64,000 nt of DNA from Alisma plantago-aquatica (GCA_963693085.1 OY856413.1:105174801-105238800), one strand, 5' to 3'. Positions 9,451 to 20,820 are shown, counted from the first letter of the stretch. Translations and numbers: made by a program. Notes: generated by a model not told the origin, from the sequence alone.

Positions 9451-9966
9451 TTAAGATTTGACGTGCAGAGTCACAACAGTACCATTTTTGACCTGATCTC
9501 TGATGAAGTCGCAGTCAACCTCTATGTGCTTAGTGCGTTCATGGAAAACTGGGTTCTTGGCAATATAGATTGCAGCTTGATTGTCACATCTGAGCTCTAT
9601 GGGAGACAACATAGGAATCTTTAATTTAGAAAGCACAAATTGAACCCACTGCAACTCGCAACAGGCATGAGCCATTGCTTGATACTCAGCTTCCGTGCTA
9701 GATCTTGCCACAACATTCTGCTTTTTGCTTTTCTAGGCGATAAGGTGATTTCCTAGAAACGTGCAATATCCAGAAGTAGACCTCTTGTCATTCAGATTAC
9801 CGGCCCAATCTGCATCAGCAGAACCAGTAAGAACAAGAGTAGACCCAAGGGTCTTGGGTTTGTAATAGGTGATCCTATTACCAGGTGCACCTTTCAGATA
9901 TCTCAGAATATGACAAACTGCTGTCCCATGTGACTGTTGTGGTGAGCTCATATGCTGACTCACCAC
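9451..9966 (-). pseudogene. Copia B RNase H
   Basis: Two frames broken by a stop near 9733. The first has SADADWAGNLNDKRSTSGYC, the second ARSSTEAEYQAMAHACCELQ followed by CDNQAAIYIAKNPVFHERTK. These are the copia RNase H blocks. The terminal ADIFTK region is degraded. Confidence 0.83.
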
Positions 9967-9999
9967 TCCTACAACAAAGGAAATGTCAGGGCGAGTAAC

Positions 10000-10394
10000 T
10001 GTCAGTATATCAGTTTACCAACAATTTTCCTGTAATATCTTGGATTTGGATAATTAATATCATCAATCGTCTCACATGATAGTCCATAGGAGTAGACACC
10101 GACTTGGGTTCACTCATACCTGCTTCCTGTAGTAAATCCAGCACGTATTTCCTCTAAGACAAATTAGTACCAGCATGAGATCTACGTACTTCAATGCCCA
10201 GAAAATACCTTACTTTGCCCAGATCCTTTGTATGAAAATGCCCCTGCAATCCTTTTTTTACACGTGATATGCCTATAGAATCATTACCGGTGATAACTAT
10301 ATCATCAACATATACAACAATAATAATAGATCCAACATGAGAGCTGAAATAGAATAAGGAGTGATCAGTCACAGAACGAGAAAAGCCTGTCTTT
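10000..10394 (-). pseudogene. Copia B reverse transcriptase, C-terminal half
   Basis: Contains the catalytic box VVYVDDIVITGND and HFHTKDLGKVRYFLGIEV, followed by degraded thumb sequence to about 10000. It is cut at the AGTAC target site by copia C; the N-terminal half resumes at 15048. Confidence 0.82.
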
Positions 10395-10399
10395 AGTAC

Positions 10400-10600
10400 T
10401 ATAGAGATATGTAGTTTCATATGTTTTTCTGTTCCTTTACTTTGAGTGTCATGTGCTTAGCATGTGCCTCACTTCTTTTCTTATGTTGTTTAGTCCCATA
10501 TGGGTAGCGCTTAGTTTAGTCTCTTGTTATGTTTGCTATATAAGAGACTCCTATGTAATCTGTTTTGATCATCTAATAAACAACATTTCTCCTTTCTACA
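10400..10600 (+). repeat. 5' LTR of copia C
   Basis: 201 bp. It contains a TATA-like gctatataagagactcc at about 10536 and a polyadenylation-type aataaacaac near 10575. Confidence 0.9.
10536..10552 (+). promoter_or_regulatory. TATA-box-like element in copia C LTR
   Basis: tgctatataagagactcc sits mid-LTR, where the U3 promoter is expected. The same string is in the 3' LTR near 14977. Confidence 0.5.
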
Positions 10601-10613
10601 TGGTATCAAGAGC
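10601..10613 (+). other. Primer binding site of copia C
   Basis: TGGTATCAAGAGC immediately follows the LTR and is complementary to a tRNA-Met 3' end. Confidence 0.85.
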
Positions 10614-11268
10614 AGGCCCGCAATTTCTCCCACCCTAAGTTTCCCACCCATGACATAACAGCCCCCCCCTCACAGCCGCTGCCGCCCCCCCCCCCCCCCC
10701 CCCCCACAGCCTCTCTCCCTCACCTCCTCCTCCCTCCACCCCTCCTAACCCTAGCCGCCGCCCCCCCCCCCCCCCCCCCCCCCCCTCTTCCCTTCCAGCA
10801 GCCGCCCCTGCTGCCGCACCACCAAAACAACCACCTCCCATTTTTTTTCCCTCTCCCTTCATCCCTCCCCACCTACCCTACCCTCTCCTCCATATCTTCT
10901 ATCCTCACATATCCACCATTTCCCCCACCTTTTCCCTCACAATCACCTTCTAAATCCTTACGTACAGCCCTGTGCACTTTCTAATTTTTCTCCATCTACG
11001 TCCGGAAGATTGCAGATTTGTGATCGGGAAACCTCTGGCCTTCTAAGTTGAGAGTCTACTTTGTTCCTCGGGATTTCTGCCTGTGCCTCATGCTGGAACG
11101 TTGATTTTTCCTCATGATGGCGTAGGTTTCTATGTCTTATTTGCCCATATTGGGTCTTTCTGATCTGACTTGTCAGATCTCTGCTACTTCTGCCCATTAA
11201 GGGTCTCTGCTGCCTCTGCCAGTCAAAGGGTTCTACTGCCTCTCTACGGCGTGGTCCATTCTACAACC
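10614..11268 (+). other. Copia C leader with two long poly-C runs
   Basis: About 650 bp before the gag start, including uninterrupted C runs of 22 (10684-10705) and 25 (10761-10785) bases among CCT/CAC-rich sequence. No gene is seen; the minus-strand glycine-rich frame here is low complexity. Confidence 0.8.
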
Positions 11269-12888
11269 ATGGCATATTCTGAGCCACCCAGATCTCTGTA
11301 CGTCACCACTGTCAAACTTGAAGGAGGATCCAACTACCATCTGTGGTCCGCGTCGTTTGTGCTATATGTCAAGGCACAAGGTTGGTACCATCATCTCACT
11401 ACTGATCCCCCTGCTTCTAGCGGACGGGGCACTCCTGCACCTGGACGGAGCACTTCACCTCACCCATGCCACTACGGCTGGTGTGGCCGTGATAACCATA
11501 CTGAGGACCGCTGCTGGATAAAGCATGGTAAACCTGCTTGGGCCAACCAAGCAACTGATGATACTACTCCTGCTGCTTCTTCTGTGGATCAATCTGCTGC
11601 ACCACCTAACACTGAATGGTTGCGCTCGGAGTTTGAAAGAATGTTTCAAGAACGCCTGGCACAACTACCATCTACCTCAGACTCATCAGCCATGCTTGCC
11701 TCGTCTTCGGCCGGTAACACAAAGTGGTGCATCGACTCTGGTGCTTTCACTCATATGACTGGTACTCGTCATTTATTTTCACACCTTTCCAACCATACTC
11801 CTATTTCTTCTGTCACTGTGGCAAATGGTTCAAAAACTACTGTTAGTGGCACTGGCACTGTCCCTCTATCAAAGGAATTATTTCTTCGTTCTGTTTTATA
11901 TATCCCAAACTTTCCTGTCAATTTGCTTTCGGTCAGCAAAATGGTTAAACAATTAAACTGCTCTGTTAAATTTGACCCGTCTGGTTGTATTATGAAGGAC
12001 CTCCGCACGAAGACGAGGATTGGTTCGGGCCGTGAGGGACCAGATGGGCTGTACTACCTGGATGGACCACCTACTCCAAAGGCGATGCTCTCTACTTCTG
12101 TGACAGAACTTCAACTGCATGTTAGACTTGGTCATCCATCTGCGGCGAAACTAAAACATCTTTTTCCTGGCATCTCTGGCAATAACTTTACTTGTGAATC
12201 TTGTGTAATGGGCAAGCATACAAGATCTGTTTTTCCTGCAAAAAATTCTATTTCTTCTTCAGCACCTTTTGAACTTGTGCATGCGGATATTTGGGGGCCA
12301 TGTTCTGTGCCCAGTCATTCTGGAGTAAAATATTTTCTGACTTTTATTGATGATTACTCTCGTCTTACTTGGCTGTTTTTTCTCAAAGGTCGTAACACTG
12401 TATTAGATTGCATTAGTACCTTTTTTGCTGAAATTAAAACTCAATTTGATCGGCCTATTAAAACCTTCCGGACTGACAATGCCCTAGAATTTATGCAACA
12501 ATCTGTGACTCAGTTTTGCATCTCCCATGGCACACTCCACCAAACCACTTGCCCATACACTCCACAACAGAATGGTGTAGCAGAACGGAAAAATCGCCAT
12601 CTTCTTGAGGTTGCTCGCACTCTCCTGTTTCGTTACAAGGTGCCTCACTGTTTTTGGCCTGATGCAGTTTCGACAACATGCTATCTTATTAATCGCATGC
12701 CTTCTTCTGTTTTGCTAAACAAAGTTCCCTACACTCTGTTATTTCCTGATAAACCCTTATTCTCTGTGCCGCCTCGCATCTTTGGTTGTACATGTTTTGT
12801 TAAAAACCTTCGCCCTGGTCTCACAAAGTTGGATGTCCGGTCTGTGAAATGTGTATTTTTGGGATATTCCCGGACTCAGAAAGGATAG
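11269..12888 (+). pseudogene. Copia C Gag-PR-IN (gag core deleted, premature stop)
   Basis: I chose the start MAYSEPPRSLYVTTVKLEGG because it aligns with the copia A gag start. After HHLTTDPPASS, at about residue 50, the frame jumps to a Gly/Ser/Pro stretch and a zinc knuckle (CHYGWCGRDNHTEDRC), so the gag core is missing in frame. Then come protease WCIDSGAFTHMTG, the pre-integrase HHCC block (LHVRLGHPS...CESCVMGKH) and an integrase with all three acidic residues (VHADIWGPC, FRTDNALEF, NGVAERKNRHLLEV). It ends at a TAG after SRTQKG where copia A has Tyr. Confidence 0.9.
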
Positions 12889-13746
12889 CGCTGTTTTGAT
12901 CCTGATAAGAAACAATGGTTTGTAAGTGCGGATGTGATATTCTTTGAACACATGCCGTTCTACTCTACTGCTGGGGACCGCCTGACTACTGATATTTTGA
13001 CTAGCACTCCTATTCCAGTGGTTGACGACATACCTTATGTTCCTACTTCACAAGAGAAACCTCTACAGGTATACAAGCGAAGACCAAAGCCCCTCACTGC
13101 CCCGGCTGAACCAAATCCTGCGTCAGCGGAGGATCCACCACAGGCTGAGGTATTTTCTGATTTGCATATTCCTATTAGTTTACGAAAAGGGGTTCGTTCA
13201 TGTACTCAACATCCTATTAGTCGCTTTTGTTCTACTGATCATCTGAGTGACAGTCTTGCATACTTTACATCTGCATTATCTGATGTGCACATTCCTAAAA
13301 CTGCTGATGAAGCACTTCGACACCCTGCCTGGAAACATGCCATGGAACAAGAAATGCAAGCCCTATATGAACAACACACCTGGGATTTGGTTGATAAACC
13401 TTCTTCTTGTCATCCAGTTGGCTGTCGATGGATCTTTACTGTTAAATATGAACCAGATGGCACCATTGCACGTTTGAAAGCTCGATTAGTGGTGAAAGGA
13501 TATACACAAACTTATGGCGTTGATTACTTTGAGACGTTTTCTCTAGACGCACGTCTTAATTCTGTTCGTATTTTGATATCTGTTGTTGTCAATAAAGATT
13601 GGCCTCTTTATCAACTGGATGTGAAAAATGCTTTCTTATATGGCGACCTTCAGGAGAATGTCTATATGGAGAAACCCCCAGGATTTGTTGCTCAGGGGGA
13701 GTCTGCTTCTCAAATCTGCAAGCTGTGCAAGGCGATTATGGGTTAA
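12889..13746 (+). pseudogene. Copia C integrase end, linker and RT first half
   Basis: Continues in the same frame after the stop: CFDPDKKQWFVSADVIFFEH, a proline-rich linker, then RT N-terminal blocks ([44 protein letters not shown]). A frameshift near 13710-13740 moves the remainder to another frame. Confidence 0.87.
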
Positions 13747-14441
13747 AACAAAGTCCACGTGCATGGTTCGACAAACTTAGCAAAATCTTAATGTCCTTTG
13801 GATTTCGACGGTCGCAGGCTGATCACTTTGTTTTCATACGCAAAACCACAGCAGGGCTGGTTATTCTTATTGTGTATGTTGATGACATCATCTTATCTGG
13901 CAGTGACCCCACAGGGATACACGCAACCAAGCAATATCTCGCACAACACTTCATTACAAAAGACCTGGGCAAATTGCGTTATTTTCTGGGAATTGAGGTT
14001 GCTCGATCCTCTGCAGGTGTTTCTCTCTCTCAGCGCAAATATGTTCTTGACTTATTACAAGAAACATGAATGTTGGGATGCAAGCCAACCACCACTCCTC
14101 TGGATCCCAATATGGATTGGGACAATGATTCATCTCCTGCATATGCTGACCGCCACCAGTTCCGAAGAATAGTGGGCAAACTCATTTATCTGACTGTCAC
14201 CAGAGCTGATTTAGCTGCTGCTGTGGGATTTGTTAGCCGCTATCTTGATAACCCAAGGCAATGCCACTGGGATGCTATTATTCATATTCTTCGGTATCTT
14301 AAAGTGCTCCTGGAAAAGGCCTTCTGTATAAGAAACATGGCCACTGTGACCTATCTGGGTTTTCTGATTCAGATTATGCAGGGAGTCGGTCTGACAGGAA
14401 ATCCACTTCTGGATACTGCACATTTGTGGGCGGCAATCTAG
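13720..14441 (+). pseudogene. Copia C RT second half
   Basis: Carries [20 protein letters not shown], the catalytic VYVDDIILSGSD and FITKDLGKLRYFLGIEVARS. A TGA at 14067-14069 stands where copia A has Gly (LLQET-G-MLG). The thumb with TRADLAAAVGFVSRYLDNP follows. A second shift near 14420 leads to RNase H. Confidence 0.87.
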
Positions 14442-14830
14442 TCACCTGGCGCAGTAAAAAACAAACTGTTGTGGCAAGATCAAGCGCTGAGGCAGAATAT
14501 AGAGCGATGGCTCATACTACTTGCGAGCTGCTATGGGTTCATAGTCTTCTGAAGGAGTTTGACATCTCTCCGCCTAGTCCTATGCCCATGTTCTGTGACA
14601 ATAAGGCGGCCATTTTCATTGCGAGCAACCCAACCTTCCATGAAAGAACCAAGCACATTGAAGTCGACTGCCACTTTGTACAGGAAAAGGTTCTTTCGGG
14701 TCAGATCTACACTCCATATATCAGTACAGAACAGCAGCTTGCGGATATCTTCACCAAAGTGGTACCCAAGACTCGCTTTCAGACTCTGAGTTCCAAGCTG
14801 GGCTTCTTCGATATCTTCGCTCCAACTTGA
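14426..14830 (+). pseudogene. Copia C RNase H
   Basis: 134 residues with SKKQTVVARSSAEAEYRAMA, CDNKAAIFIASNPTFHERTK and the terminal ADIFTKVVPK. The natural stop lies just before the PPT. The first Asp block lies in the preceding shifted frame. Confidence 0.88.
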
Positions 14831-14837
14831 GGGGGAG
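14828..14837 (+). other. Polypurine tract of copia C
   Basis: tgagggggag directly abuts the 3' LTR. Confidence 0.85.
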
Positions 14838-15042
14838 TATAAAGATATGTAGTTTCATATGTTTTTCTGTTCCTTTACTTTGAGTGTCATGTGCTTAGCA
14901 TGTGCCTCACTTACTCCTTTTCTTATGTTGTTTAGTCCCATATGGGTAGCGCTTAGTTTAGTCTCTTGTTATGTTTGCTATATAAGAGACTCCTATGTAA
15001 TCTATTTTGATCATCTAATAAACAACATTTCTCCTTTCTACA
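14838..15042 (+). repeat. 3' LTR of copia C
   Basis: 205 bp, nearly identical to 10400-10600, then the duplicated AGTAC. Confidence 0.9.
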
Positions 15043-15047
15043 AGTAC

Positions 15048-15929
15048 AACATCACTGAACTTATCAAACCAAGCTCTAGGAGATTGTTTCAACCCATAGA
15101 TGACTTTCTTCAATCTATACACCTTCTGACACTCTCCCTGAGCAATAAAACCAGGAGGTTGCTCGATGCACACCTCTTCCTGTAGATCACCATGAAGAAT
15201 GGCATTCTTGACAGCAAGCTGAAATAGAGGGTAGTTAAAAGTATTAGCCAGAGAAATAAGAATCCACACTGAATTCAGACGAGCCACGGGTGAAAAGGTC
15301 TCAAAGAAATCAACCTCATATGTCTGAGTGCAACCTTTTGCCACCATTTTAGCCTTTAACCTCTCAACTGAACCATCTGGATTATGTTTCACTTTGAATA
15401 CCCATCTGCAACCCACAACATTTTTATGTGGAGGTAATTTAATAAGTTCCCAGGTGTTGTTTTGTAGAAGAGCAGACATTTCTATATGCATTGCTTGTTT
15501 CCAGCCAATATTCTTCATAGCATCAAGATGATTTCTTGGAATGGCCACAAAATCAATCCCAAGAGCGAATGAACGAGCCTGCTTAGATAATTTTGACAAA
15601 CAACACACACTTGCAATAGGATGTTGAACACTACAGGAACGAGTACCTTTGTGGACAACAAGGGGAACATCAAGGTCAGATGGTTCTTCAGGAGTCTCTT
15701 GAGTAGAGGGAGATGGGAAAGACTCAGAGACTGGAGTCGCTACCTCCTCTGGATCCTGTCTCCCTCGTCTGCTGTAAACATGTGAATCTTGCTGAATTAA
15801 GGTACCATCTGCTGGCTGCTCTTCCTGAACTACAGTATAGTAAGGAATGGTAGGTGGCACTCTCTCACTCTGTGGTGGTGGCACTCTCTCACTGATGTTT
15901 GATGGTGGCACTCTCTCACTCTCACACAA
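15048..15929 (-). pseudogene. Copia B linker and reverse transcriptase, N-terminal half
   Basis: A linker with three copies of SERVPP (nucleotide repeat within about 15840-15925) leads into the RT: NNTWELIKLPPHKNVVGCRW, then KHNPDGSVERLKAKMVAKG, QLAVKNAILHGDLQEEV and [18 protein letters not shown]. In the first catalytic block the usual QLDVKNAF is QLAVKNAI, so the metal-binding Asp is lost. The frame runs into the copia C junction at 15043-15047. Confidence 0.85.
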
Positions 15930-15982
15930 TTGCTCCCCCTTATTGGGAACACTAGAGAAATATGGAGTGGATTCATGAACAG

Positions 15983-16339
15983 TTACATCCCTAGCACAAA
16001 CATACGACGGAGAATGGGACTATAACACTTATACCCTTTGCTAGTGTTGGGAGTACCCAAGAAAAAGAGTCCTAATCGACCTAGGGGATAATTTATCAAC
16101 CTTAGGATCAAAATTGTGGATATAGGAAGTACAACCAAACACTCTAAGGGGAACAAGAAAGGGCTGATCCTTGGGACGTAAGATAGAGAATGGAGTACGT
16201 CCTTGAAGCACAGAGGAGGGCTGCCTGTTAATAAGGAAACAGGCAGTAAGTAAAGCATTAGACCATAATCTCTTAGGAACATTGGATTGAAACATAATTG
16301 TCCTGGCAATATCAAGAAGGTGACAATTTTTCCTCTCAT
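15983..16339 (-). pseudogene. Copia B integrase C-terminal remnant
   Basis: Two overlapping frames carry the end of the integrase: ERKNCHLLDIAR, FQSNVPKRLWSNALLTACFL, INRQPSSVL and VFGCTSYIHNFDPKVDKLSP. The two Asp-bearing blocks and the HHCC zinc region are absent; the sequence jumps here from the protease. This copy could not make an active integrase. Confidence 0.8.
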
Positions 16340-16682
16340 CTACCCCATTTTATTGGGGGGTGTGAGGATAGGACGTACGATATATCATCCCAAAAAGAGT
16401 CTACCACCCATGAAGAAGTTGAACCAGAAGCCACTGAAAAGGTAGCCTGATTACCAATAGTAGATGCCAAGTTGGCTGAAGAAGATGATGATCCCAAACT
16501 CAGATGGTGGGTAGCCAGAATAAATCTATCATATTCCTCGTTGGTGAGTGTGATGCCAGAAGATCCAGAACTTGAAGCAGGAGGCTCATAATACTTAGTA
16601 GTGCCAACATAGTTTGCTGCCCCCACAGGTGGTGCAGTAGGTCTGGCATGCTTCTTCTAACATTTCTCAACTGTGTCCAGGT
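16336..16682 (-). pseudogene. Copia B Gag C-terminus/protease start
   Basis: Shows GAANYVGTTKYYEPP, then LTNEEYDRFILATHHL and the protease start SSWVVDS, where family members continue GA-x-x-H. Here it passes into FWDDISY and then integrase end sequence, marking an internal deletion near 16375-16395. Its zinc knuckle is cut by the hAT element at 16683. Confidence 0.78.
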
Positions 16683-17761
16683 CAAGGAACAAGGTGACCG
16701 ATACCGAGGCCGTTTCGACAACTTGGAAATAGGTATTTATCAGTATGTCGATGGAAATACCGACAGATGCAATCCTAGCTGTTTCGACGCCAAAATGAAT
16801 GAATTAATTCATGAAACTTTACAGGTTTAATCTCTACACCTAAATGCAACGTTTTATGCAATAAAACTCTATATTGGGTGTGTGGGGGGGTGCCCATCAT
16901 GTGGGAGGTAAGGAATCTGTCCTGTTTCGTTGGGATTTTGATGACAAAACGTAGGAATTAAGATATGAAATTTTACTAGCACAAACCACAAACTTAAATA
17001 CACAAAATTATGCAATAGTATACAATTTACAACATACGAATAACACATTTACTTACAACTCACATCAGTTGTATGTTGAGTGGCACGTTGGTTCTTCATA
17101 CAGTATTGAGTTGATATTACTGAGATATTGCGGCCATGACATGTGCATCCTATAAAGGTGGTTGTATGTAGTCACATGCTCCTCATACACATCATTATTG
17201 GCAAATTGTATGAAGTTCTGTGTTGTTCATTCATGTGCATTTACTATATAAGTGTATATTACTCCTTTGTATTATATTTACATTGCTCTTTAGTAAAACA
17301 TCTTCCACTAAACATAAATATGTAACTAATTATATCAATACTAATTGTAATATGCTTAGATAAATTGTAAGATAGTAGTAATTAATAGTGTTGTGAGTAG
17401 GTAGATCTAGTGATAATATTGCATATCTATATAATATACTTATAGATATATGTGTAGTTCGCGTAAACATATAAAAATTGGAGTAAAACTAGGCTTTGGC
17501 GGTAAAAAACACTTTTTTTAGGCGAAAGTGGAAGAAAAAAGTAGGAAAAAGAGATTGAGAGGTTGCTAATGGTAGAAATGAAAGAGATTAGTTAGAATTA
17601 CCTTGATTTGGGTTGGTATTAGCTCCAATCGACAAAAATCATCCAAATGTACCTTTTTTTCTCCTCCCAATAAGTAACAACAGTCATTCTCGCAAAAAAT
17701 GGTATACCTGTCGGTATACTGTCGGTTTCGGTCGGTACAATGAAGTTAGTAGTACATTTTG

Positions 17762-19942
17762 TGTTGGATTTTAGGGGAGACAGAGAAGGCAGCGGAAATA
17801 AAAAATTTCTTCTCCCAAACCCAGAAAAAGGAATCGCGTCAACGTCTATACAATAGGAAGGATGGTTTGTAGAGGCGTACCTTGTCCCGAGGCTTGCTCG
17901 ACGACGTTACCTCGCGGCTTGCGCGGTCTTCACCTCCAGTCTTGGACGGTGTCTGTGCAGCTCCTGGTCTCACTGGGACTGTCGGGATTGACAACTGTCC
18001 TCCGAGCGGCAGAAGTCTCCCGCCTCTGAAGTAGTCCACACGTACCACCTGGAACTCTGATCTCCTTGTCCCACAAGGAATCGGAAGGAGTCGCACCCTC
18101 CTGTCGGCGTACTAGTCACCGACACACTCTCCTGCCACCAGTCGCTTTCTGCAGTTGTCTTTCCCTTGCTGTGCCTCCCTTATCGGGTAGCACTTGCTCG
18201 GGCTCTCTCTCGGTTACCAAAACCAGAGAGAACGACAACTTTGCAGAGCAACTGGTGCACTGAGTTGTGTTCCTAAGAAGCCCCCACTATATATAGGAGG
18301 GTCATGGGACAGGGTTCTCTATCCTAGGCAATGCGGGATTAATGCAGGAGTAGAAGGGTTCGAGATTTTCCACAAAACAACCAACTGCGCCACATGAATC
18401 AATCGTTTCAAGCATTAAATGGTCGGTTGGGGAGCTGAGCCGATCGTTTCACACCTGAAACGATCGGTTGGAGCACCTGAGCCGATCGGTTCACTTCTAA
18501 ACCGATCGGTTTGTGGTCCTGATCCAACTCAAATTGACTTTCAAATTTGTTTCCGATTAATCAAATATTAATCCTTGTCCAAATCGAATTTGTACAAGTG
18601 AAACAAATTGTTTTTGCAAAATAGTCTTCTGACTTTCCAAACGATCTCGGTTGGTCAGTTGAGCCGATCGGTTCAACCCTTGAACCGGTCGTCTCAGCCT
18701 GTCTTGAGCCGATAGGTTCATCACATGAACCGATCGGTTCATCACATGAGCCGATCGGTTGGGGCAGCAGACTTGTACAAATATTGCAGTTTCAATCAAT
18801 CCGATACTCTAATCAATCGATCCAACACCTTGAATACTATGATTTTGAGCTATCAATTAATTGAGTGTTTAATTGAACTACTAAACTCCTTTAGTAATCA
18901 ATCTAAACATCGTTTGTAGATAAACTCCTCTTCCAGGTTAAATCCTATGTGTGTGACCCTACAGGTCCATTTCATGTTGGCAGTGAAAGTCCATAACACT
19001 TATGACTTCACAAGCAAAGAAAGGTGCCTAGTCGTACATCAGTGCTACCCAAGTGAAAAGGAAAGTTGGAGAACTTTTCATCCTAACAATCCGTGAATGG
19101 TGTTACAACGAATGTATAATTCCTTTGTCATTGATATCCCGAATGAACTCAAGGCATGGAACAGTCATCCTGTCAACGTTCATTCACTTTCTTGATCTCA
19201 GAGTAGATTGAAGGAGATATGTATGACATCAATATCACATACTGATTCACACATGTGTGCACACGCCTATCTCAATCCTACTCATCAAGTGGCTATGGAT
19301 ATCAAACTCCCTCAGGAGGGACAAATCTTATATCTATCACTCACCCTTCAAAAGCCCCATGTGTCAAAGCCACCCAATCACCACCTTTATAACAACCCAT
19401 GTTTCAAGACTGCGTTTGATGATGTCAAAGTGTATCCAACGACATGTGTTGAGTGTAGTGATTTCAGGTCAAGGAATCACACTCACCACCATCACTGTGA
19501 GAACTGACTGTGACTACCATGTCATGGTTCCATGTGTCAAACTCACGGTGGGTCTGTCCGGTAAACTTGTTCTCTAAGAAGTACCTATGTGTTTGGTTTG
19601 ATATCTCCATATCATGACTAATGAGATTCTGTCATCAACCAACACCACAATCTAATCTTGTGTGTCATTGTTGTCTATCTACCTTCCACAATGACATCCG
19701 ATTAGGGACATGATAAGAATGTACAAACTCTTAGCATCCGTATGATCTCATCGTTCAGGTCCTCAACCTGAAAGCATAAGTCATTGAGTACTGTCATTCT
19801 CTAGACATTCAATCTGTTCTATCATTATCTCATATGACTGAACCCGAAAGAATTGGAAGCTTGCCTTTGATCTTTATCAAATCAATCTTAATGTATCCCA
19901 CCAATCATCCCATGATTGGCTCTCAGGGCATACATACTAAAA
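17762..19942 (-). mobile_element. Solo LTR of the copia D family
   Basis: 2,181 bp, reverse-oriented and co-linear with the D LTRs at 48209-50406 and 55179-57404. It starts TGTTGGATTTTAGGGGAG and ends in a decayed ...catacatactaaaa. It is flanked by the exact 5-bp duplication TTTTG (17757-17761, 19943-19947). The single LTR with intact duplication indicates LTR-LTR recombination of a former full element. The CGATCGGTT-rich block is at 18420-18770. Confidence 0.9.
18420..18770. repeat. CGATCGGTT palindrome cluster in solo LTR
   Basis: Seven CGATCG cores, mostly as GAGCCGATCGGTTCA or AACCGATCGGTT variants, spaced about 15-40 bp apart and separated into two groups. The same cluster is in both D LTRs. 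Confidence 0.85.
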
Positions 19943-20106
19943 TTTTGCACCGAAACCATCGAAACATGGCAGTATTGGCGGTATACATGTCGGTATTATC
20001 GGTATTTGCGATCCGATCGGTATGCACGCATGTTTCCATGTCGGTACCTGTCAGTATCGGTATTTCGGTCGAAATATCGCCGATACCGGCGATACTTCAT
20101 TCCTTG

Positions 20107-20820
20107 ATCCAGGTTTGTCATAGAAAGTGCACTTATGATGCGTGCCACGTCTTCGGCTCGTACCTATACGACCTCCTCTAACTGCAGCGGCTACAGATGC
20201 ATGAGAATCTCCATGAGATGGGACAACTGTAGGATCAACCTGTTCAAAATTTGACTGTAAAATCCTTGAGTAAGCTTCTTCCACACTGGGAAGTCTGTCA
20301 GATGCTAGGATAACATTGTGGGATGAACTGCATGAAGAACTCAGGCCAGATAAGAATTTTGTTGTAATCAAGTCATCTCTGTCTTTGACTTGTTCTGTGA
20401 TAGTCACTGGATGATAGAAGCTTAGTTCTTGAGCAATAGTTTGGAATACTCCAAAATATTCTTCCAAAGGCTTGTCTCCCTGTCGTTCTGCAAATAGACG
20501 GTCATATATCATAAACTGACGAAGAGCATTCTTTTTTGTGAGTAATGCTTCTTTACTGCATCCCATATCTCTTTGGCAGAAGTGTAGATTATGAAACTAG
20601 CAGCAATTCCAGGTTACATGCTCCTACACATCCATGTCTTCACCAGACTATTATGACGCTTCCATTCAACATAACCTTTGTCAGTAGAAGTACGAGGATC
20701 AGAATCAACATGTTTTGCCTTGTCTTGGGATTCCAACACTGTATGGACAACATTCGTCCACAAGAGATTATTCTTCCTGTTCAGCTTGATGGGGGATATG
20801 TGACATCTTGTTGTAGATGG
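20107..20820 (-). pseudogene. Copia B Gag
   Basis: The 20566-20107 frame holds a typical copia gag core (LRQFMIYDRLFAERQGDKPL, EYFGVFQTIAQELSFYHPVT, TTKFLSGLSS) and ends in the half zinc knuckle HHKCTFYDKPG at the hAT insertion. More N-terminal gag sequence continues to about 20820 in another frame. Confidence 0.8.

Larger units (their letters stand above)
10400..15042 (+). mobile_element. Copia retrotransposon C (young, full-length, defective)
   Basis: 4,643 bp, inserted in the RT of copia B with a perfect 5-bp duplication AGTAC (10395-10399, 15043-15047). The LTRs (10400-10600, 14838-15042) differ by two substitutions and a 4-bp indel. They begin TA rather than TG and end CA. PBS TGGTATCAAGAGC at 10601. 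The polyprotein order is gag-PR-IN-RT-RH. Defects: gag core deleted in frame, stops at 12886-12888 and 14067-14069, frameshifts near 13720 and 14420. Confidence 0.93.
16683..20106. mobile_element. hAT-like non-autonomous element in copia B gag, carrying a solo LTR
   Basis: Ends are CAAGGAACAAGGTGACCGAT and, inverted on the right, CAAGGAATGAAGTATCGCCG, of hAT type. The flanking 8 bp are GTCCAGGT (16675-16682) and ATCCAGGT (20107-20114), one mismatch. It splits the zinc knuckle of copia B, whose halves HHKCTFYDKPG and HTVEKC lie on either side. Subterminal zones are dense in CGGTAT/GTCGGTA/CCGATAC motifs (16700-16770, 17700-17745, 19975-20095). Without the solo LTR it is about 1.24 kb and has no transposase. 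Confidence 0.78.

Noticed and set aside
10635..10862. Glycine-rich protein on the minus strand
   Set aside because: It is the complement of the poly-C and CCT-rich leader of copia C.
18557..18799. Repetitive protein frame with NRSAH/NRSVH repeats
   Set aside because: It is the translation of the CGATCGGTT palindrome cluster and is not open in the other LTR copies.
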